A DNA stretch of 38,973 nt from Bacillota bacterium (GCA_023398575.1 JAEWSC010000082.1:1-38973), one strand, 5' to 3'. Shown: positions 16,125-25,106, counted from the stretch's first letter. Made by a program: numbers and translations. The notes: generated by a model not told the origin, from the sequence alone.

Positions 16125-17698
16125 ACTGGTACGCAGTGGAGCTGCATACCCACACCATTCATTCCGATGGAAAGATGACGGTGGCGGAGCTTTTAGAAAA
16201 CGCAAAACGGAACCACCTTGCCCTGATTGCGCTAACTGACCACAACACCCAGGCTGGAATCATTGAGGCAGAGGATTCGGTGATACCGGGTATCGAGTGG
16301 ACTACCTACCATGGACATATGACGGTGCTGGGTGCCAGGCAGTATGTGGACTGGCGTGATATTGCCTTTGACAATCTGGATGAAAAGCTGTGGGCCATTA
16401 AAAGTGCCGGCGGGCTTGCCTGCGTCGCCCACCCATACCGCATGGGCAGCCCCATCTGCACCGGCTGTCATTTCGATTACCCCATCAGGGACGCGGCGCT
16501 TATCAGCCTTTGGGAAGTTTGGTCAGGCGAAAATGCGCCTTTGATGGAAGACAGCACAAAAAGTTTTCAAGCGTGGACCCGACTGCTGGACGGTGGGACA
16601 CAAATCGCTGCGGTCTATGGCCGGGATTGGCATACGCCAAAGGCAAACGCGCCGGTGGCCGTCACCTGTATTGGCACGGAGGGCGATCTTACCGTAAAAG
16701 CCGCACTGGATGGTTTGCGCAAAGGCCGCACTGCCGTAACATTAGGACCTGTTCCCATGCTGACCTTGCAAATGAACGATCAGACATATTTCCCTGGCGA
16801 CGCGGTGCCGCCAGGCCTGGCGGTGGCGGAGCTAAAACTTGATGTGGAGGACCGGCGGGAATGCTGGTTCCCTTACAATCTATCCATACAGCAGGTACAG
16901 CTGATAGGCGTACACGGAAAGCTTCTTGTCCGGCAGCCCTACCGTCCAGAGGGTAACAGATTTACCTTGGAACTTGAACCGGGTATTCTACGCGCCGAAA
17001 TTCTTGGCGAAATGCAGGGCAAGCCATGCTTGCTGGCGCTTACCAGCGCGCTATACATACAGCACAGAACCATGATCTGTGCCCATGCCGGCGCGGAAGA
17101 TGAAGCGCCTAACAGCCTTGTTTCCATTGCCAAGGCCATTGAAACGGGCTGTGACGCCCTGGAGGTGGATGTCCGCCGCCACCTGGGCAGGCTTGTCCTC
17201 TCCCATGACCCCATTGGGACAGATGATCCTGAACCGGTTTCCTTAGAAGCGTGCTTCTCTCTTGCAAAAAAGGTCCATGGCGTGAGGATCAATTGCGATA
17301 TGAAGGAGCCGGGCCTTGCGGCAGCGGTAGTCTCACTTGCCAAAACAATCGGCATGGGCAGCCGCATTCTATTCACCGGCAGCTTAAATGAGCAGGATAT
17401 GCAGTCTTTCCCCGAACGGCCAGACGCGTTTTGGAATGTGCCGGAGATAGAAGGCACGAAAAGCCTTCTGGCCACCCATCAGGCAGGGCTCGGCGTAATA
17501 AACCTGGACAAGGATGAAGTAACACTGTCCTTTTTAGAGGAGGCCCAAAAGCTAGGCCTTCAGGTATCCGCCTGGACAGCGGATGATGAGCAGGACATTC
17601 TGGCTCTTTTGAAAATGGGTGTGCACAGCATTACCACCAACCGCCCGCGTTTGGCCATGGCCCTTCGGGAGGCGCTTGATACAAAGAAAAACCGGTAA
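16121..17698 (+). CDS. PHP phosphoesterase fused to a GDPD-like domain
   Basis: 525 residues from ATG 16121, chosen because it overlaps the upstream stop and begins the PHP motif (the frame is open further 5', but that part overlaps the upstream gene). Residues 1-about 200 are a PHP domain with all metal motifs: H9-T-H11, HSDG (14-17), LTDHN, PGIEW, A103-H-P and G167-R-D-W-H171. A beta linker follows (about 200-310). Residues about 316-520 are a glycerophosphodiester phosphodiesterase barrel: A-H322-A-G, APNS (329-332), E348-V-D350-V and H362-D. The HRG arginine is replaced by alanine and the PEN glutamate is missing, so this half is atypical. No signal peptide is present, so it is cytosolic. 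It lies in an operon with a sugar-type ABC importer, suggesting intracellular hydrolysis of imported phosphodiester compounds. Confidence 0.85.
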   Translation: MNWYAVELHTHTIHSDGKMTVAELLENAKRNHLALIALTDHNTQAGIIEAEDSVIPGIEWTTYHGHMTVLGARQYVDWRDIAFDNLDEKLWAIKSAGGLACVAHPYRMGSPICTGCHFDYPIRDAALISLWEVWSGENAPLMEDSTKSFQAWTRLLDGGTQIAAVYGRDWHTPKANAPVAVTCIGTEGDLTVKAALDGLRKGRTAVTLGPVPMLTLQMNDQTYFPGDAVPPGLAVAELKLDVEDRRECWFPYNLSIQQVQLIGVHGKLLVRQPYRPEGNRFTLELEPGILRAEILGEMQGKPCLLALTSALYIQHRTMICAHAGAEDEAPNSLVSIAKAIETGCDALEVDVRRHLGRLVLSHDPIGTDDPEPVSLEACFSLAKKVHGVRINCDMKEPGLAAAVVSLAKTIGMGSRILFTGSLNEQDMQSFPERPDAFWNVPEIEGTKSLLATHQAGLGVINLDKDEVTLSFLEEAQKLGLQVSAWTADDEQDILALLKMGVHSITTNRPRLAMALREALDTKKNR

Positions 17699-17724
17699 AT
17701 CACCATCGGAAGGGAGCGGGCCTT

Positions 17725-18636
17725 ATGCAGCTTGCGCGAAAGCACAAACGGGAAAAAATGCGCAAATCACAATATATCTGGTATCTGTTTGTGGGACCGA
17801 TGGTGATTGGGCTGATTCTGTTTCACGCATACCCTATTGTAGAATCATTGCGTCTGAGCTTTTATAAAACCAACCTGACCAACGAGGCATGGCGGGGTCT
17901 GCGCAATTATGAAATTGTGCTGAGCAACAGTGTTTTCTGGAAGGGGGTGCAAAATACAGTCTACTTGGGGCTATGGCAGCTTCTATTATCTATCCCCCTG
18001 GCGTTTGTCATGGCGTCGCTCATTGACCGGCTGCGCATGGGCAAAAACACGATTAAAACGCTGTACTTTGTTCCTTATATTACCCCCATGATCGCCACGG
18101 CATACGTGTTTGTGTATGTTGTGGATTATCAGGGGCTGCTCAATGCCTTTACAGGCTTGTTCGGCCTGCCCGCTCAGGAGTGGCTGCGCTATCCTCTTAC
18201 CTCCCAGTGGGCGGTCATCATTTTCAATTTGTGGAAGGGGCTTGGCTACACAATCATGATCGTGCTGGCTAATTTGCAGGCCATCCCACCGGAATATTAT
18301 GAGGCTGCCGCTATTGACGGCTGCAGCCCGAAAGTGGCCTGGTGGCACATTACCTTGCCCAATATGAAATTTACGTTGTACTTTTTATTGATAAACGGCA
18401 TGATTGGCATGTTTCAGCGCTTTGCCGATGTGTTCGCCATTGGCGGGGACAACCGGGGCACTTTAGGCGGTGCGGAACGGGCACTGTATACGGTGGTCAT
18501 GTTCATTTATGAGCGGGGCTTTGGCAGTTATGACTTTGGGGTAGCCACAGCGGCGGCGAACCTGTTGTTTGCGATGATACTGGTGCTGACCCTAATCTCG
18601 GTCAAAACCACCAAACTCTTTTCTGGCGAGGAGTAA
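17725..18636 (+). CDS. Sugar/glycerophosphate-type ABC permease (UgpA/MalF-like)
   Basis: 303 residues with six predicted membrane helices. The inner-loop EAA motif reads EYYEAAAIDGCSPKVAWWHI (about 190-209), which docks the ATPase. Size and pattern match the CUT1 subfamily, which includes UgpA. An AAGGGAGCGG site precedes ATG 17725, and the PHP-GDPD gene ends 26 bases upstream. The next permease starts 3 bases after the stop, so the two are coupled. The association with a GDPD domain suggests a glycerophosphodiester or glycosyl-phosphate substrate, but CUT1 permeases also carry plain oligosaccharides. Confidence 0.92.
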   Translation: MQLARKHKREKMRKSQYIWYLFVGPMVIGLILFHAYPIVESLRLSFYKTNLTNEAWRGLRNYEIVLSNSVFWKGVQNTVYLGLWQLLLSIPLAFVMASLIDRLRMGKNTIKTLYFVPYITPMIATAYVFVYVVDYQGLLNAFTGLFGLPAQEWLRYPLTSQWAVIIFNLWKGLGYTIMIVLANLQAIPPEYYEAAAIDGCSPKVAWWHITLPNMKFTLYFLLINGMIGMFQRFADVFAIGGDNRGTLGGAERALYTVVMFIYERGFGSYDFGVATAAANLLFAMILVLTLISVKTTKLFSGEE

Positions 18637-18639
18637 ACA

Positions 18640-19509
18640 ATGAACGCACACGTAATGCCAAATAGCAGTCCGCAAAAGCGGAAGAGGCACCGGCCCAAGG
18701 GGGTGTGGATTTTTGTTGGCCTTTTGTTTGTCGGCATGATCTTTCTGGCGCCTCTTGTGTGGATGGTTGTCGTATCTTTTGAGCGGTATGCAAACATCAA
18801 TCCGCCTTATCCGCCCACTTTTCTATTAAGCGAGCCGTCCATTTTCAACTATACCATCGCGCTGCAAAACGGATACTTGATAAACGCCTATAAAAACTCC
18901 CTTTTGATTGCGGCGCTGAACGTACTGTGGACGCTGTTTTCCTCCATCGTGCCTGGCTACGCATTTTCCAAAGGAAAATTCCCAGGCCGGCATCTTTTGC
19001 TGATGATTTTGCTGGCAACCATGATGGTGCCTAGCGAAACAAAGCTGATACCGCTTTATAAAATTTGGACGCTGCTTGGCGGCCGCAATACCTATTGGCC
19101 GGTAACCATCGTGCTGGTTTCGCCCTTCTTTGCCATTATTGCCAAGCAATTTTTCGATAAAATGCCAAATAGCCTGCGGGAGAGTGCTTTTATCGACGGA
19201 TCGGGGGAGCTGAAAACGTTCGTGCATATCTTTTTGCCGCTTGTAGGGCCTGTAGCCGCCACCATTGTGGTGCTGACCTTTATGGGCAGCTGGAACGATT
19301 TGCTGTGGCCATTGATTATGCTGACGGACAGTGGCTTAAAAACAGTTCCCCTCTATCTCTCCTCCTACTCCAGCACCGGCGGCTCTGGCGGTGGCATGGG
19401 CACGGCCATGGCGCTTTCCGTGCTGAGTATCATCCCCGTATCCGTGGTGTTTTTGCTGTTTCAAAAGTATATCGTGCAGAGCATTGCCTTGACCGGGCTG
19501 AAGGAATAA
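18640..19509 (+). CDS. Sugar-type ABC permease, second subunit (UgpE/MalG-like)
   Basis: 289 residues and six membrane helices. The EAA-type loop is LRESAFIDGSGELKTFVHIF, and the protein ends in IVQSIALTGLKE, the characteristic MalG/UgpE tail. The gene starts 3 bases after the first permease, with GGCGAGGAG in the end of that gene as its ribosome binding site. It forms the heterodimeric channel with the upstream permease. No ATPase gene follows; a shared MsmX/UgpC-like ATPase elsewhere in the genome is assumed. Confidence 0.92.
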   Translation: MNAHVMPNSSPQKRKRHRPKGVWIFVGLLFVGMIFLAPLVWMVVVSFERYANINPPYPPTFLLSEPSIFNYTIALQNGYLINAYKNSLLIAALNVLWTLFSSIVPGYAFSKGKFPGRHLLLMILLATMMVPSETKLIPLYKIWTLLGGRNTYWPVTIVLVSPFFAIIAKQFFDKMPNSLRESAFIDGSGELKTFVHIFLPLVGPVAATIVVLTFMGSWNDLLWPLIMLTDSGLKTVPLYLSSYSSTGGSGGGMGTAMALSVLSIIPVSVVFLLFQKYIVQSIALTGLKE

Positions 19510-19510
19510 G

Positions 19511-19538
19511 ATTTCAACCCGTTAATTGGGTTTGAAAT
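19511..19538 (+). other. Intercistronic hairpin before the solute-binding protein gene
   Basis: ATTTCAACCC (19511-19520) and GGGTTTGAAAT (19528-19538) pair with one bulge around a 7-base loop, directly between permease and binding-protein genes. With no T-run it is more likely an RNA-processing or stabilising stem than a terminator, fitting the usual higher expression of binding proteins. Confidence 0.5.
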
Positions 19539-19570
19539 AAAGGAACGCGAGAAAAAGGAGTGTGCCATTC

Positions 19571-20851
19571 ATGAGGAAGACTTTGTCCATTCTTTTACTG
19601 CTGGCCCTTGCATTGGGCATGGCGGGCGGCGCCGCGGCGGAAACCAAGACCTCGCTTCGCGTGGTGCTGATCGGCGGTTACCTGTATGAGGACAACACCA
19701 ACGCCATTAACGGCAAGGCACAATTAGGCGTGCATGTGCTGGAAGAGATGTTCGAGGAGCAGAATCCGGCCATCGACCTTGAGTTGATTATCATGGGCTG
19801 GGACGACTATCAAAAAAAGACACAGACCATGATTATGGGCAACGAGGCCGATGTGTTTCTGGCGCCCGGCATCGCACTGATGGGCGACCTGCTGGAAGAT
19901 TTGACCCCTTACATTGAGCGCGACAGCTTTGACACCAGCGTCTTTTTAGATGGGCAGATGCTGGGCTGGCAGGCCCAAGGCAGCTTTGACGCGGAACCCA
20001 AGCAGTATGGCTGGCCCTTCCAGGGCGACACCCGCGTGATACTGTATGACAAACAAATTTTTGACGAGTGGAAGGTGGAATACCTTTCCGAGCATCCCAC
20101 CTGGGATGAGATTCTGACAAAGGCCGCCGCTATGACCGGCGTAAACCCTGTTTCCGGCCTGCAAAACTACGGCACAACATTATCCGGCGCCGATGCGATC
20201 GTGCAAATTGCCGAATCCATGGGCATGCCCTGGGGCGAAGGCTTCGCCATGGGCGAGCTCACCTTCAACTGGAACACTCCCGAATATGTAAAGGCCAGCG
20301 AGTTGATGCTCAAGTTGTACGCCCTGGGCATGGTCGGTGGCTCCACCAACTTCGGCCAGGCCGACAACAGCCAAGCCATTGAGCTGCGAAGCGGTTCCTG
20401 GAACTGGTTCAATTGCGCTCAGCGGGGCCTTGGCGACCGCTACGGTGTTGCCCTGATGCCCGTAAACCCCAACACCGGCAAGTCCGGGATGTTTGCCGGC
20501 GGTCCCCTGGTGATCAGCCGCAACAGCCAGGCAAAGGATGCTGCCTGGGAATTTTTGAAGTTTGCTGTCAGTGAGGATACACAGAAATTCATTAATGAAA
20601 ACGTGTACGGCGAGGCCATGCCGGTAATCAAGGCTGCCGCCAAGTGGGAGGCCTTTACGGTGCCCCAGGCTGCGCTTGTATTGAAGGCCATGACCGAAAG
20701 CACAACTCCCCGCTGGATCTACCGCGCCGAATCCGTGTATAAAGGGGCGCTGGACAATGCTGCCTCCTCTATCCTAAACGGTGCCGGCATTCAGGCCGCC
20801 TTGGATGCGGCTGTGGAAGAAGCCAACAACCACAGGGAAGAGCTGCAATAA
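19571..20851 (+). CDS. Extracellular solute-binding protein, family 1, without lipobox
   Basis: 426 residues from ATG 19571 (GGAG ten bases upstream; the GTG at 19562 is too close to that site). A signal peptide of about 25 residues ends at GGAAA-E, a signal peptidase I-type site, with no cysteine for lipid attachment. The mature part has the SBP_bac_1 pattern: VLEEMFEEQNPAIDLELI, a D-V-F-L hinge segment near residue 95, LYDKQIFDEW and AWEFLKFAVSEDTQKF near the C-terminus. It delivers substrate to the two upstream permeases. It is the last gene of the operon, followed by a strong terminator. The substrate is not readable from sequence. Confidence 0.92.
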   Translation: MRKTLSILLLLALALGMAGGAAAETKTSLRVVLIGGYLYEDNTNAINGKAQLGVHVLEEMFEEQNPAIDLELIIMGWDDYQKKTQTMIMGNEADVFLAPGIALMGDLLEDLTPYIERDSFDTSVFLDGQMLGWQAQGSFDAEPKQYGWPFQGDTRVILYDKQIFDEWKVEYLSEHPTWDEILTKAAAMTGVNPVSGLQNYGTTLSGADAIVQIAESMGMPWGEGFAMGELTFNWNTPEYVKASELMLKLYALGMVGGSTNFGQADNSQAIELRSGSWNWFNCAQRGLGDRYGVALMPVNPNTGKSGMFAGGPLVISRNSQAKDAAWEFLKFAVSEDTQKFINENVYGEAMPVIKAAAKWEAFTVPQAALVLKAMTESTTPRWIYRAESVYKGALDNAASSILNGAGIQAALDAAVEEANNHREELQ

Positions 20852-20884
20852 TTCAACCGCCAAAGCATATCACAAAAGACGCAG

Positions 20885-20921
20885 CCCGCCATGCAGCATA
20901 TGCCGCATGGTGGGTTTTTTT
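20885..20921 (+). terminator. Rho-independent terminator of the PHP-GDPD/ABC operon
   Basis: CCCGCCATGC (20885-20894) pairs with GCATGGTGGG (20905-20914) as a 10-bp stem with one G-T wobble and a 10-base loop, followed by seven T. Confidence 0.9.
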
Positions 20922-21191
20922 GCATATATACCAATCTAACTGAGACTTACGGAAGGATGATTGTTGATTAGCCATAAAGAGACCACATTTGTAAGTTGCG
21001 ATAGATCTGACATCCGCCCGCGTTAAACAAAACAGACTAAGGATGGATGTTAGCAGGATGTACACACGCTGTGGTATTTTTGATTCCACAATGTAATAAG
21101 TAAAATAAGCAGAATAAAGTTTCGCAGAAGATTATTTCCAGAAGTTTGGGGAATTAATAAAAAGTACTAACAATAAAGGAATGGAAATGCG
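20922..21191. other. Intergenic leader of the xanthine dehydrogenase-type operon
   Basis: AT-rich and without a supportable gene; a 78-codon minus frame runs across the terminator and is not credible. A weak plus-strand promoter may be TTGATT (about 21080) with AAATAA 17 bases on. The ribosome binding site of the first subunit is AAAGGAATGG just before ATG 21192. Confidence 0.4.
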
Positions 21192-23528
21192 ATGGGTGAT
21201 AGTGCATTGGATGTATCGCTAAGACGTCCAGATGCTATGGATAAAGCCACTGGTAAATTGCATTATGTTAGGGATGAAATAGAGATTTCCTGCTTGCATG
21301 CCATGCTGCACGTATCTACGGAAGCGCATGGGATCATCCGTTCTGTTGACATGCAGCAAGCGCTTGCGGTGCCCGGCGTCATTACCATATTGACAGGGGA
21401 TGATTGCGCTGTTTTGATTGGCAGCCAGATTGAAGATATGCCTTTGCTGGCCCGTGAAACGGTCAGGTATTGCGGGGAACCGGTTGCCATGGTCATTGCC
21501 CGTGAAAAATGGCAGGCTGTACAGGCTGCTTCACGAATTAGGGTTACATATGACCCGCTGCCTGTCGTAAATTCGGTAACCGAAGCGGTGCTAAGTGAAG
21601 CCCCGCTCGTTCACCCACGGATGGCTGAGTATAAACATATGGTTGGTGACCTTTATCCGGAAATGAATACAAACATCGTCAACCGTGTAAAAATTCGAAA
21701 GGGGGATATGCCATCAGGCTGGAAGGAGAGCGAGGTTATCGTAGAAGGCCATTTTGTATCGCCCCAGGCTGCCCACAGTTATATGGAAACACGAACGGCC
21801 ACGGCCTTTATCAAGGGGGATGGAACGGTTGTTATTGAAACCGCTACACAAGGCCCGCACAATCTTCGAAACACCATCGCATCGCATTTTAAGCTTTCCG
21901 AGGGGCAGATTGAGATATTCGGTTTCCCGGTAGGCGGTGCATACGGCGGGAAGGTAAACGGCCACCCTGAAATGCTGGCCTATATTGCATCCAAGGCGGT
22001 AGGGGGTCAAAAGGTTGCGCTTACCTTTCCCAGGGAGCAATGCTTCACATCGGTAGGCTGCAAAATTGGCGCTGACTGTACAATGAAAATCGGCGCGAAG
22101 AAGGATGGAAAGATTGTTGCCTTGGAGGCCACTTATTATATCGACACAGGCGGGTACGCCGATTCGGGGCCAAGAATGGCCCACGCCGCCGCATGCAATA
22201 CAGGTGAGGTTTATGCCATTGATAACATTCAGTGCGACGCCCTATGTGTGTATACCAACCATGTCTATGCTACCTCCTTCCGGGGGTTCGGCCATGAGAT
22301 ATCTACCTTCTGTATGGAACGCATGGTAGATAAGTTGGCAAAGGCCTTAAAGCTGGATGCGGCCGCCGTTCGCTGCCTGAATTTGAACAAGGAAGGCGGC
22401 ACAACCCCCAATCAAGTGAAAATTACAAACAGCAATTTTGGTGATCCTCAGGCATGCTTGCAAGAAACGCTGAAGATGATCCGCTGGGAGGAAGGGCAGG
22501 TCATCCCGGCGGGTGGTGACAAGGTCAGAGCCAAAGGCCTGGCTTGCCTTACCAAAACTTCCAGCTCTCCTACCGATGCAAGCTCTGGGGCGATACTCCT
22601 CTTTTGTGCGGACGGCACAGTGAACATCGTCTGCGGCGTTGTGGAATGCGGGCAAGGATTCATTTCCTCCATCCGGCAGGTGCTGGCAGAAAAACTGCAT
22701 ATGGACCCGCAAAGAATATTCGTCAAGGAGACAATAGACACAAGGGCATCCCCGGAGCATTGGAAAACGGTTGCAAGCATGTCCCTCTTCATGGCCGGGA
22801 ATGCCGTCCTGTCCGCGGCGGATGACGCGATAGAGCAACTGAAGAAGGTAGCAGCCGTAGCACTTATGTGTCAGGCGGCTCATTTGGAAGTCGGGCATGA
22901 AAGAGTTTACCAGGTAAGTGATCCGGATGTATACGTAGAAATCAAGGACCTTGTAGGGGGCATAAAGCTGCAAAATGGCACCGCCATTGGCGGCCAGATT
23001 ATCGGCAGGGGAAGCTATGTCATGGAGCACCTAACGACGTTGGATAAGGAAACCGGCCGGGGAAGAAGCGGCCCCTATTGGACGCCGGCAGCCCAGGCGG
23101 TGGAAATAGAATATGATAAAAAGAAATGTACGTACCGTCTTTTGCATGCCGTAACCGCTGTAGATGAAGGAAGGGTCATCCATACGGCCAATAGCCGCGG
23201 GCAGATTACGGGAGGTATGCATATGGGCTTGAGCGTGGCCACGCGGGAGCATTTTACATACAATAGCCGTGCCAAGCTTGAGCAGACAAGTTTTCGGGTG
23301 TATAAGGTCATGCACTTTGGGGAATGTCCTGCTTATGACGTGGCGTTTGTGCAGACGCCAAATAAAGACGGCCCTTATGGCTACCGGGGCATTAATGAAC
23401 ATGGCACGATTGGCATGACGGCCGCCCTGGCCAATGCCTTGGCAGCCGCCACAGGAAAAGAAATGGATGAACCGCCTTTCACGTTTGAAAAAGTCTGGCA
23501 GATAGCGGGAAAGGGGGCTGACATGTGA
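21192..23528 (+). CDS. Xanthine dehydrogenase-family molybdopterin-binding subunit
   Basis: 778 residues covering the full large subunit. The N-terminal part has DAMDKATGKLHYVRD and the a/b hammerhead region ILTGDD...GEPVAMVIA. Cofactor motifs are PVGGAYGGK (about 248-256) in place of the usual GGFGGK, SFRGFGHE (about 356-363) and, near the end, GYRGINEHGTIGMTAALANA, whose glutamate sits where the catalytic Glu of the family is found. It oxidises a heterocycle or aldehyde by hydroxylation at molybdenum. It is followed by FAD and 2Fe-2S subunits, giving a complete three-subunit enzyme. Xanthine is the default guess; nicotinate or other purine substrates are equally possible. The stop overlaps the next start by 4 bases. 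Confidence 0.92.
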   Translation: MGDSALDVSLRRPDAMDKATGKLHYVRDEIEISCLHAMLHVSTEAHGIIRSVDMQQALAVPGVITILTGDDCAVLIGSQIEDMPLLARETVRYCGEPVAMVIAREKWQAVQAASRIRVTYDPLPVVNSVTEAVLSEAPLVHPRMAEYKHMVGDLYPEMNTNIVNRVKIRKGDMPSGWKESEVIVEGHFVSPQAAHSYMETRTATAFIKGDGTVVIETATQGPHNLRNTIASHFKLSEGQIEIFGFPVGGAYGGKVNGHPEMLAYIASKAVGGQKVALTFPREQCFTSVGCKIGADCTMKIGAKKDGKIVALEATYYIDTGGYADSGPRMAHAAACNTGEVYAIDNIQCDALCVYTNHVYATSFRGFGHEISTFCMERMVDKLAKALKLDAAAVRCLNLNKEGGTTPNQVKITNSNFGDPQACLQETLKMIRWEEGQVIPAGGDKVRAKGLACLTKTSSSPTDASSGAILLFCADGTVNIVCGVVECGQGFISSIRQVLAEKLHMDPQRIFVKETIDTRASPEHWKTVASMSLFMAGNAVLSAADDAIEQLKKVAAVALMCQAAHLEVGHERVYQVSDPDVYVEIKDLVGGIKLQNGTAIGGQIIGRGSYVMEHLTTLDKETGRGRSGPYWTPAAQAVEIEYDKKKCTYRLLHAVTAVDEGRVIHTANSRGQITGGMHMGLSVATREHFTYNSRAKLEQTSFRVYKVMHFGECPAYDVAFVQTPNKDGPYGYRGINEHGTIGMTAALANALAAATGKEMDEPPFTFEKVWQIAGKGADM

Positions 23529-24349
23529 TTCCTTTTTCTTTTGCATACATCGTGCCTGATACACTGCAAGAAGCAGCAAGCGCTTACAGTGATTTGGCAG
23601 GCAAAGGGCTGAAACCCTTGTTTTATACGGGTGGAACTGAAATCATTACCATGGGGCGGGTTGGCAGCATTCAATTTGACGCGGTGATCGACTTAAAGTG
23701 TATTCCTGAGCTGAAAGGCTTTAAAAAGGAGAACAGCATCATCAGCATAGGCGCGGCGGAAACGCTGAACGATGTTGCCTGCTGGAACGGCTTTCCTTTG
23801 CTGACTAAGTGCTGCCAGCGGGTGGCGGATCACACCGCCCAATGCAAAATAACCCTGGGCGGCAATGTTGCGGGAACTGTAATCTATCATGAAGCGTTAC
23901 TGGCCCTTTTGCTGTCTCATGCCAAGGCGGAACTCTTTGGCCCGGAGGGGAGCCGGACGATGGATCTAAAATTCCTGTTTACACCCATGCTCACCTTAAA
24001 GCAAGGCGAGTTCTTCGTTCGATTCTCCTTTGACAAGCATTATGCCGGCCTGCCTAATATACATGTAAAGCATGTGGTAAGTGAAAAAATTGGGTATCCG
24101 CTTTTCACGCTGGCAGCCGTGCGGGAGGGAGATGCAATGGCGGCAGCCATCAGCGGCTTATACCGTCATCCCATAGGCCTGCACTTTTCTTTGGAGGATA
24201 AGGAGCCTGATTTTGGGTTACTGTCTGATCAGTTGAACAGTCAGGTAAACGAAGAACCCATAAATGATGCCTCCGGTTCTTCTGAATACCGGCTTTTTAT
24301 GCTGAGGGGTGCACTGAGTAACGCAATGACAAAACTGGGGTGGTGCTAA
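23525..24349 (+). CDS. FAD-binding subunit of the xanthine dehydrogenase-family enzyme
   Basis: 274 residues starting with GTG 23525 inside the stop of the large-subunit gene. N-terminal FAD-domain motifs are YTGGTEI (about 38-44), LKCIPELK, IGAAETLNDV and LGGNVAGT, where the family usually has NxxGGN-x-A. The C-terminal CO_dehydrogenase flavoprotein domain begins at about residue 165 (FFVRFSF). The subunit accepts electrons from the 2Fe-2S protein and passes them to NAD or another acceptor. It is slightly shorter than the common 280-300 residues but has both domains. Confidence 0.9.
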   Translation: MIPFSFAYIVPDTLQEAASAYSDLAGKGLKPLFYTGGTEIITMGRVGSIQFDAVIDLKCIPELKGFKKENSIISIGAAETLNDVACWNGFPLLTKCCQRVADHTAQCKITLGGNVAGTVIYHEALLALLLSHAKAELFGPEGSRTMDLKFLFTPMLTLKQGEFFVRFSFDKHYAGLPNIHVKHVVSEKIGYPLFTLAAVREGDAMAAAISGLYRHPIGLHFSLEDKEPDFGLLSDQLNSQVNEEPINDASGSSEYRLFMLRGALSNAMTKLGWC

Positions 24350-24352
24350 GTA

Positions 24353-24838
24353 ATGAGGATCATTAATGGAAAAACAATGATAACCCTCACAGTCAACGGT
24401 CAGCCAATGGAAACCGCTGTATATCCGCATCAAACGCTTCTGGATGTTTTGCGGGATACTCTTGGCTATACCGGCTGCAAGCCCGGCTGTGAAAACGGGG
24501 ATTGCGGAGCCTGCACCGTTATCATGGATGGCTGGCCAATGAAAGCTTGCCTTTGCTTGGCGGTAGAAGCACCAGGGCATAACATTGTCACGATAGAGGG
24601 GATGCAAAACACCGCATTGCAAGCGGCATTTGCTGATTGCTTTGCCATGCAATGCGGTTACTGCACACCGGGATTCATAATGAATGCCCATGCACTTTTG
24701 ATCCATCATCCCAAGCCTGATGATGACATCGTGGATGCATGGATGCAGTCCAACATTTGCCGTTGTACATGCTATGAAGAGATAAGCAAATCAATTAGCA
24801 CGGTACTAAATCGCGCAAAACAAATAACATTTGATTGA
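24353..24838 (+). CDS. 2Fe-2S subunit of the xanthine dehydrogenase-family enzyme
   Basis: 161 residues. The plant-type ferredoxin domain contains CKPGCENGDCGACTV (about 41-55) with its fourth cysteine at about 65. The second, helical cluster domain contains QCGYCTPGF (about 101-109) and NICRCTCYEEI (about 139-149). The last motif is normally CRCTGY, so an extra cysteine replaces glycine beside the cluster. It links the molybdenum site to FAD. The gene starts 3 bases after the FAD subunit stop; the first Met or the Met at residue 9 (MITLTVNG) could be the start. No molybdenum-cofactor maturation gene follows. Confidence 0.92.
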   Translation: MRIINGKTMITLTVNGQPMETAVYPHQTLLDVLRDTLGYTGCKPGCENGDCGACTVIMDGWPMKACLCLAVEAPGHNIVTIEGMQNTALQAAFADCFAMQCGYCTPGFIMNAHALLIHHPKPDDDIVDAWMQSNICRCTCYEEISKSISTVLNRAKQITFD

Positions 24839-24905
24839 AATGTTAAAATAGACATAGCATGCAAACAATGGATATGCTAGTCATCACTTGTATAATCCAA
24901 CATGG

Positions 24906-25094
24906 TTATACGTTATTTACAATCATATAATCCCCGTTTTTAAGGAGTATGACATTCGCCTTAAGCGCCCTGCCCATATCTATCAACAGCTGCTGTTTTT
25001 CTGCATCATCCTCTATGTACAGACACAGCGGATCGCCTCCTATCACTCTATCTTTATTGCTTGTTACGTAAACCAAAATCTGAATAGCTTTCAT
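24906..25094 (-). CDS. Small partner protein of YIEGIA (putative capping subunit)
   Basis: 62 residues beginning MKAIQILVYVTS, a soluble alpha/beta-looking protein. The ribosome binding site GGAGGAAGT lies immediately before ATG 25094, much better than expected by chance, and overlaps the end of the YIEGIA gene 12 bases upstream. A small protein of this size next to YIEGIA genes is known from databases as a capping complex subunit; I assign it on that context and its size. Its function in the cell is not established. Confidence 0.75.
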   Translation of the reverse strand: MKAIQILVYVTSNKDRVIGGDPLCLYIEDDAEKQQLLIDMGRALKANVILLKNGDYMIVNNV

Positions 25095-25106
25095 ACTTCC
25101 TCCAGA

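Noticed and set aside
20853..21089. 78-codon minus-strand frame after the binding-protein gene
   Set aside because: It runs through the rho-independent terminator and has no start signal.
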